A stretch of DNA of 64,000 nt from Homarus americanus (lineage: Eukaryota; Arthropoda; Malacostraca; Decapoda; Nephropidae), in NCBI RefSeq assembly GCF_018991925.1, contig NW_024737068.1, forward strand, positions 1,245,239 to 1,309,238, given 5' to 3'. Positions 57,636-64,000 of this stretch are shown here, in pieces; the first letter of the stretch is position 1; each line of letters opens with the position of its first letter. Under the pieces are notes generated by a model, which was not told the DNA's origin, ran no database searches, and worked only from the letters and a program-made list of their open reading frames with translations. Position numbers and translations under genes: made by a program.

Positions 57636-58029
57636 CTTTCATCACTCCATGTAACAATAACCAACTAAATATTTACATAACATCATCACTACACACACAC
57701 ACACACACATCGTTTAATACAACACTGAGGTAATCTGCATCAACTTAACCTAACCTCTCTCTCTTCTCCCTTCCTCTACCCGAAGCTTCAGTCACGTGTA
57801 AAGATCAGTGTTGACAACTGATACCTCACATGTATACAGAGATCAAATATACATGCATGTGGATACCTCAAATATGTATATTGACTCTGTGGCTTTTGTG
57901 GTATATATATGTGTATAAAGTATTAAAGGTATATTTGTATACTGTGGGTGTATGAATGATTGAATACTGAAAGAAACTCGCGTATATGAAGTTTGGGGAG
58001 AGTAGTGTATATGATGTGGTGAGGAAATG

Positions 58030-59245
58030 TGTCCTCTTACCTGTGTCCCATCACCTGTCCCCTCACCTGTGTTCCCTCACCTGTGTCCCCTCACCTGTCC
58101 CCTCACCTGTGTCCCTCACCCCCCATCACCTGTCTTCTCACCTGTGTCCCTCACCTGTGTCATCACCTGTGTCCCATCACCTGTGTCCCCTCACCTGTGC
58201 CCCATCACCTGTGTCCCATCACCTCTGTCCCCTCACCTGTGTCCCATCACCTGTCCCAGTGTCCCCCCTGTCCCCTCACCTGTGTCCCATCACCTGTCTT
58301 CTCACCTGTCCCCTCACCTGTGTCCCATCACCTGTGTCCCCTCACCTCTGTCCCATCCTGTCTTCTCACCTGTGTCCCCACCTGTGTCCCCTCACCTGTG
58401 TCCCCCCTGTGTCCCCTCACCTGTGTCCCCATGTGTCCCATCACCTGTCTTCTCACCTGTCCCATCACCTCTGTCTCCTCCCTGTGTCCCCTCACCTGTG
58501 CCCCCTCACCTGTGTCCCCTCACCTGTGTCCCTCCCCTGTGCCCCATCACCTGTGCCCCATCACCTGTGCCCCATCACCTGTCTTCACCTGTGTCCCATC
58601 ACCTCTGTCCCTCACCTGTGTCCCCTCACCTGTGCCCCTCACCTGTGTCCCTGTCCCTCACCTGTGTCCCATCACCTGTGTCCCCACCTGTCTCCTCACC
58701 TGTGCCCCATCACCTGTCCCCATCACCTGTCTTTTCACCTGTGTCCCTCACCTGTGTCCCACCTGTGTCACCTGTCTCCTCACCTGTGTCCCATCACCTG
58801 TCTCCTCACCTGTGTCCCATCACCTCTGTCTCCCTCACCTGTCTCCTCACCTGTGTCCCCTCACCTGTGTCCCATCACCTCTGTCTCCTCACCTGTCACC
58901 TGTGTCCCATCACCTGTCCCTCACTGTGTCCCATCACCTGTCTCCCCTCACCTGTGTCCCTCACCTGTCTCTCACCTGTGTCCCTGTCTCTCACCTGTCT
59001 CCTCACCTGTGTCCCCTCCCTGTCTCTCACCTGTGTCCCCTCACCTGTCTCCCTCACCTGTGTCCCCTCACCTGTGTCCCCTCACCTGTCTCCTGTGTCC
59101 CCTTACCTGTGTCCCATCACCTCTGTCTCCTCACCTGTCCCCTCACCTGTCCCCTCACCAGTGTCCCCTCACCTGTCCCCTCACCTGTCTCCTCACCTGT
59201 GTCCCCTCACCTGTTCCCTCACCTGTCTCCTCACCTGTCTCCTGA
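58030..59245. repeat. 1.2-kb minisatellite, about 14-bp unit, in intron
   Basis: Unit CACCTGTGTCCCCT with CACCTGTCTCCT and CATCACCTGTGTCC variants, more than 80 copies. All three plus frames stay open for over 400 codons (Ser/Pro/Cys/Leu/Thr/Val). This is a consequence of the C/T-rich composition, not a gene. CACCTGT units resemble E-box/SNAIL-type sites. Confidence 0.95.
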
Positions 59246-59608
59246 CTCTGTACCTGCACACTATCAATTCTTTATCACATGAGGGATATGTTCCGCCTAC
59301 TGCCGTGGTCTTGACGCCCTGGTGGTGACTAACATGACTAAACAGACACGAGAGTCACTTCTACACAGTCAGTCAGTGAGTCAATGTGTTTCTTCTCCGT
59401 CAGTGACTCTCTCAGTGACTAAACCATATATAGAGCTAACTGGCACTACTTAAGAATAAAACAGATAGACTTAAAATGATTCGTTTGTATTTAGATAATG
59501 TAATTGTGTTTGTATCAAGTCGTGGTGTGGGGGTGGACGTCCATACACTTGTCTCTGGTAATAACAGATCTTAGCAATGTATTACGTCAAGAACAACATT
59601 GATTCAGT

Positions 59609-59657
<49 letters not shown>
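59609..59657. repeat. (TG)n microsatellite
   Basis: About 24 TG units, 130 bp upstream of exon 3. Confidence 0.95.
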
Positions 59658-59658
<1 letters not shown>

Positions 59659-59787
59659 AACCAGAGCTTTGTACACTCACATCTCCCCCTTCCCTTCCCC
59701 TCTCACCCCCATCTCCCCCTTCCTTCCCCCTCTCACCCCCATCTCCCCTCCACTAACTCCTCCTCCTCTTCGTCATGGCCCCTACAG

Positions 59788-59933
59788 AGTCCGGCTGTCA
59801 GGATCAGGCACTCGACAGCCATCACAGTGCCCCTGACAGAGTGGGTCGCGGGATCTGGTGCAGGTGTTCAGGGACCACGGGATAAGGAGACCCTCACCTG
59901 GACCGATATAACGTCATCCACGGCAAAGTGTTG
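59788..59933 (+). CDS. IR93a: Ionotropic receptor IR93a-like, third coding exon (frame broken)
   Basis: Acceptor CCCCTACAG at 59787; donor TTG/GTGAGT at 59934. Phase 1 entry gives E-SGC, continuing the ALT-ESGC motif (ITDSDCPRLP in the family). The reading then shifts to RIRHSTAITVPLTEWVAGSG and KETLTWTDI, then to YNVIHG, then to QSV joining DKLDVNA of the next exon. Length is 146, not a multiple of 3, although both neighbours require phase 1 to phase 1. I infer three small indels: after SGC, near TWTD and after VIH. The family pattern SDCPRLP..AL.VPI and NWKTAVV.VDQ is followed across all pieces. Either assembly indels or a decaying gene. Confidence 0.7.
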
Positions 59934-59959
59934 GTGAGTGTCGTAACCTTAGCTCAGTG

Positions 59960-60607
59960 ACTCTGTGTTCTTCTGACCCCGTGACACTGTTGTTCTTCTG
60001 ACCCGTGACACTGTGTTCTTCTGACCCACCTGACCCATGACACTGTGTTCTTCTGACCCGTGACACTGTGTTCTCCTGACCCGTGACACTGTGTTATCCT
60101 GACCCGTGACACTGTGTTCTCCTGACCCGTGACACTGTGTTCTCCTGACCCGTGACACTGTGTTCTTCTGACCCGTGACACTGTGTTCTTCTGACCCCGT
60201 GACACTGTTTTCTTCTGACCCGTGACACTGTGTTCTTCTGACCCGTGACACTGTGTTCTTCTGACCCGTGACATGTTCTTCTGACCCCGTGACACTGTGT
60301 TCTTCCTGACCCATGACACTGTGTTCTTCTGACCCGTGACACTGTTCTCCTGACCCGTGACACTGTGTTCTTCTGACCCGTGACATTGTGTTCTTCTGAC
60401 CCGTGACACTGTGTTCTCCTGACCCATGACACTGTGTTCTTCTGACCCGTGACACTGTTCTCCTGACCCGTGACACTGTGTTCTTCTGACCCGTGACATT
60501 GTGTTCTTCTGACCCGTGACACTGTTCTTCTGACCCATGACACTGTGTTCTTCTGACCCGTGACACTGTGTTCTCCTGACCCGTGACACTGTGTTCTTCT
60601 GACCCGT
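59960..60607. repeat. 23-bp minisatellite, about 28 copies, in intron
   Basis: Unit core TTCTTCTGACCCGTGACACT with TTCTCCTG variants. Starts 26 bp after the exon 3 donor. Minus frames read as KNTVSRVRRTQCHGSEE-type repeats; by-product. Confidence 0.95.
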
Positions 60608-60718
60608 ATCACAGGTGAGTGTTATAATCTTCCCTTCATTGATACTGTGTTCTCTGTTCTCCATTTCATCTTCAGGCAAATTCCAAAGCGAGTGTTATAC
60701 CTGATTTAGCGATATTTT

Positions 60719-60720
<2 letters not shown>

Positions 60721-60786
<66 letters not shown>
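60721..60786. repeat. (AC)n microsatellite
   Basis: About 33 AC units. Confidence 0.95.
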
Positions 60787-60790
<4 letters not shown>

Positions 60791-61230
60791 AAACACTCAA
60801 CCAGCACACCTTAATTAAATCTATATTTACTTAACTCACCTGTGGGCTAGAAACTAATTAAGAGAATGAGAGACTACCTAGACCTTTGTTGTGATTATTT
60901 AATGTAAAGCTGCCATTCTTACCTGTGACCTTAAATGACCTTTGACCTAATTAGCTGACAGATGTAGATTGACTGACTATATTAGGATTTTTTCTACTGG
61001 AATGATTAAATGTTGTCGTGTATTTTGAGGCTTCAGGAGTCACCCATCTTGTTGAGAGTGCTGTTTATCTCTGCCTCTTTATCTTCCTCTTCCTACACTT
61101 CTTCCTCTTTTTTTTCCTCTTCCTCCTCTTCTCCATCTCCTCCTTTTCTTCTCCCCTCCTCCACCTCCTAATCCTCCAACCACCAACACTAACACCGCTC
61201 TCTTCTTGTACACCCCCGCCCCTCCTACAG
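60787..61230. other. Intron end upstream of exon 4
   Basis: Long pyrimidine-rich tract (61070-61230) ending CCCCTCCTACAG, a strong acceptor. No other feature. Confidence 0.6.
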
Positions 61231-61342
61231 ATAAACTAGACGTCAACGCCATCGTCAGTATCTTGGCTGAGGGCACCGCCAAGTCCCCGGACACCGCCTA
61301 TAGCGTGGTGGATCTCGCCTCCGTCGACGCCTCCTCCATGAA
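61231..61342 (+). CDS. IR93a: Ionotropic receptor IR93a-like, fourth coding exon
   Basis: 112 bp; with the carried-over G it reads DKLDVNAIVSILAEGTAKSP then DTAYSVVDLASVDASSMK, leaving two bases at AA/GTGAGT (phase 2 end). This matches the family stretch after the VIH/VFVD strand, where an acidic helix precedes the next strand. The remaining amino-terminal domain, split ligand-binding domain and three membrane helices must lie beyond the window. Codon use is GC-rich, unlike the surrounding intron. Confidence 0.72.
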
Positions 61343-61925
61343 GTGAGTACCTGAGTCTCTCTGTTGTTTACATCTGTCAGTTTGTTTCCCGCGCTGAGTC
61401 TAGTGGTTAAGACAGTGGTATTATCTGTATTTCTGTCTATAAATAGCTGTCATTATTGTGTCAGCATCGTAAGTTAGTGATGAATAGAGTAGTTATATCG
61501 GTAGACTAGTCACCCCAAGTCATGTCACCTCGCTAGGATGACCAATCGTAGCCACTTGCGTCACTCGGAGTAGCCAATGACAGTATTAGTACAGAATAGC
61601 TCATCACTTTTCATATTAATCCATAGGAAATATTCATCCAGCCTCCAATCTGATTATCCATTCTGATTATCCGAGCTAAACCAATCAGTGTTCATCTTTA
61701 TCTTAACGACTCGTAATCATTGCTCTGGATTGGCCAATAAGTGGAATTATCCCATAAGCTTACAACCAATCACTACCTTTACCTAATCTTGTTTCGTTGT
61801 CATTATGTAGATTTAGGATTCACATTCTTTACCCAATTATCACTCCTGGATGATTCTTGTTCCTAATACCTTGATAATTAAGTGAAAGTAGGTCACGTGT
61901 AGGGGAAGCTGTCTTATGGTGAGTT

Positions 61926-61959
<34 letters not shown>

Positions 61960-63167
61960 AATAAGGTAATTACTAAATATATATAATTAAAACAATAAAT
62001 ATAATATTGAATGTAAATAATAAACTGACAAAACGATTATCAAAAGATAGTTTAGTTATTAACCGTTTGTACTAGTCTCAAGACCATCTAAGTGCAGTAA
62101 TAACATAACACCAACAATGGTTATGACACTTAAGGAAGAATGGACTCAGGTGGCTGCTGTGCTGTAATACCCGACACAGTTTCTATGTTGCATTATTAAC
62201 AACGGGAGGTACAGAGGAAGTTGTTGCTACACTGGCTATGACAAGATTTATAACTTTAATTATTATGGTGGCGTAAACTACTGTGGTAATTGTAAACAGT
62301 TCTCTACACACCTATACCGAGTCTGTCAGTGTATGTGTCTCGTTTAGATCCACTACAGTACGATGTATGAATGTTTAAATAATTTATAATGTGTGTGTGT
62401 TCACTTGCCCTCGGACAAAGTAGATCAGTTACCCCTTAATGTCCATTCATTTTCTGTATTAGAATATAATATGTAAATAATATTTACGCTTCTATTCGAC
62501 AAATATTTTACACCATATACCATCAAAAATTAAATAAATTACTAAATATAAATTCTATCTTTTCAAATCTATACGAAGGAAGTAGAAATGATTATTGCAT
62601 AAGATAAAAAAAATACGTAACGGATCGAGAATGACTTTGACCCGCCATGCCTCTTATAACGTTACGGTCCAACCGAATATTCCAATAGTGCAAACTTAAG
62701 TGCATGTTACCTTGCCTTCTCAGAACACAGGGAATAGTTTAATTATGAATCTCGATCTATATATTACACACGAATATGTCTTACTGCTTGTTGTAGCCGT
62801 AATAATCTTGGAGGTAGGATATTCATATGTTCAGACATGAGTTTTAACGTTGATAGCGAATATAACTGAATATTATAATTGACCACAATGTAAACACAAA
62901 TTAATTGATCCCATTCACCTGTAATAAAGTGTTCGTAGTAAATTATTGATCAGGATGGTGAAGAGGACAAGGTGACGTACTAATGACCTAAAAGCAACAT
63001 TAAAATTTACTCTCCTTAATCATGATGGAGTTAAGGAGTTTCTTGTGTGAATTAATTTAACCATATACATGACGTCATAGCTCTGGTTCCCAACGATTGG
63101 TCGACGTTCCAGTGTGGCAAGGAGTTGAGGGCACAGATACAATGACATAATATTTCAAGTATGTAGC
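61343..63167. other. Intron sequence
   Basis: AT-rich, with (AC)n at 61929-61957. An A-box-like TCTAGTGGTTAAGAC at about 61398 has no B box. No gene. Confidence 0.5.
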
Positions 63168-64000
63168 CAAGACACAATCTGCCAAGACATAATCTGGCCA
63201 AGACACGGGTAATCTGGCCAAGACACGCATAATCTGGCCAATCTGGCCAAGACACGCGCTGGCGACACGCGATAATCTGGCCAAGACACGCGGTAATCTG
63301 GCCAAGACTAAGACACGTAATCTGGCAAGCACTGCGTAAGCGGAACACATCCTGGGTAATCTGCACGCGGTAATCTGAAGACACGCGGTAATCTGGCCAA
63401 GACTAATCTGGCCAAGACACGCGGTAATCTGACGCGGTAATCTGGCAAGACGCGGTAATCTGGCCAAGACACGCGGTAATCTGGCCAAGACACGCGGTAA
63501 TCTGGCTAATCTGGCTAAGACACGCGGTAATCTGGCTAATCTGGCCAAGACACGCGGTAATCTGCTAAGACACGCGGTAATCTGGCTAAGACACGCGGTA
63601 ATCTGCTAAGGTAATCTGGCCAAGACGCGCGGTAATCTGGCTAATCTGGCTAAGACGCGGTAATCTGGCCAAGACACGTGGTAATCTGGCTAAGACACGC
63701 GGTAATCTGGCCAAGATCTCTGGCCAAGACACGCGGTCTGTCTGGCTAAGACACGCGTAATCTGGCCAAGACACGCGTATTCTAAGACACGCGGTAATCT
63801 GGCCAAGACACGCGGTAATCTGGCTAAGACGCAATCCGGACACGCGGTAATCTGGCCAAGACGCGATAATCTGGCTAAGACACGCGGTAATCTGGCCAAG
63901 ACACGCGGTAATCTGGCCAAGACACGCGGTAATCTGGCCAAGACTCGGTAATCGGCTAAGACGCGCGCGGTAATCTGGCGCATGAAATCGGCTGGGCACG
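63168..64000. repeat. 21-bp minisatellite, about 38 copies, running off the window
   Basis: Unit core AATCTGGCCAAGACACGCGG with TGGCTAAG variants and many truncated units. Each unit carries CACGCG; CpG is enriched. 21 is a multiple of 3, so minus frames read as repeating ARLPRVL; by-product. Confidence 0.95.

Noticed and set aside
57986..59328. Three overlapping plus frames of over 400 codons (Cys/Pro/Val/Ser)
   Set aside because: Product of the 14-bp intronic array lying between two IR93a-like exons.
59949..60679. Minus frames of 172-241 codons
   Set aside because: Shadow of the 23-bp array.
61390..61440. tRNA-Glu-like A box
   Set aside because: No B box or cloverleaf follows.
63052..63999. 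Minus frames rich in Ala-Arg-Leu-Pro
   Set aside because: Shadow of the 21-bp array.

Overview
The window looks like nuclear DNA of an arthropod, most probably a decapod crustacean. It has interstitial TTAGG (arthropod telomere-type) repeats, intron-split genes with GT/AG borders, the first exons of an ionotropic receptor of the IR93a type (a protostome family), and CR1-like, Jockey-like, pogo/Tigger, Tc1 and hAT transposon remains. Minisatellite and (AC)n load is very heavy. Nothing bacterial, no rRNA and no CRISPR array was seen.

Layout. Bases 3-230 are the last coding part of an unidentified gene (+), followed by an AT-rich 3' region. Bases 3767-6969 are a G-rich 25-bp minisatellite. Bases 7.8-13.3 kb hold three decayed non-LTR retrotransposon pieces, a TATA-containing promoter-like patch and a Tigger element. 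An intact 670-codon THAP zinc-finger gene lies at 16802-18814 (+). Three more pogo/Tigger-type elements with TA target duplications lie at 19.5-22.7 kb. Bases 24.6-39.1 kb are dominated by tandem arrays: 27-bp, 40-bp, a polypurine tract, and abutting 17-bp and 20-bp arrays. Among them lie a fold-back retroelement end (34.5 kb) and a CpG-rich, YY1-motif promoter/exon candidate (36.3-36.55 kb).

Bases 42.8-53.2 kb are a transposon pile-up. It holds a 20-bp array, a CR1-like element on the minus strand split by a plus-strand Jockey-like element, and a second CR1-like copy in opposite orientation. Next comes a 3.7-kb structure with about 495-bp inverted terminal repeats; inside it is a Tc1-type transposase that is itself split by a further retroelement.

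From 54.2 kb to the window end (+) run four coding exons of an IR93a-like receptor: signal peptide plus the start of the amino-terminal ligand-binding-like domain. Their phases match across every intron. The introns contain a hAT element, a 14-bp array, a 23-bp array and a 21-bp array that runs off the window. Exon 3 carries reading-frame breaks, either assembly indels or real decay.

The three genes (unknown, THAP, IR93a-like) share strand but show no sign of working together. Most long open frames here are by-products of minisatellites.
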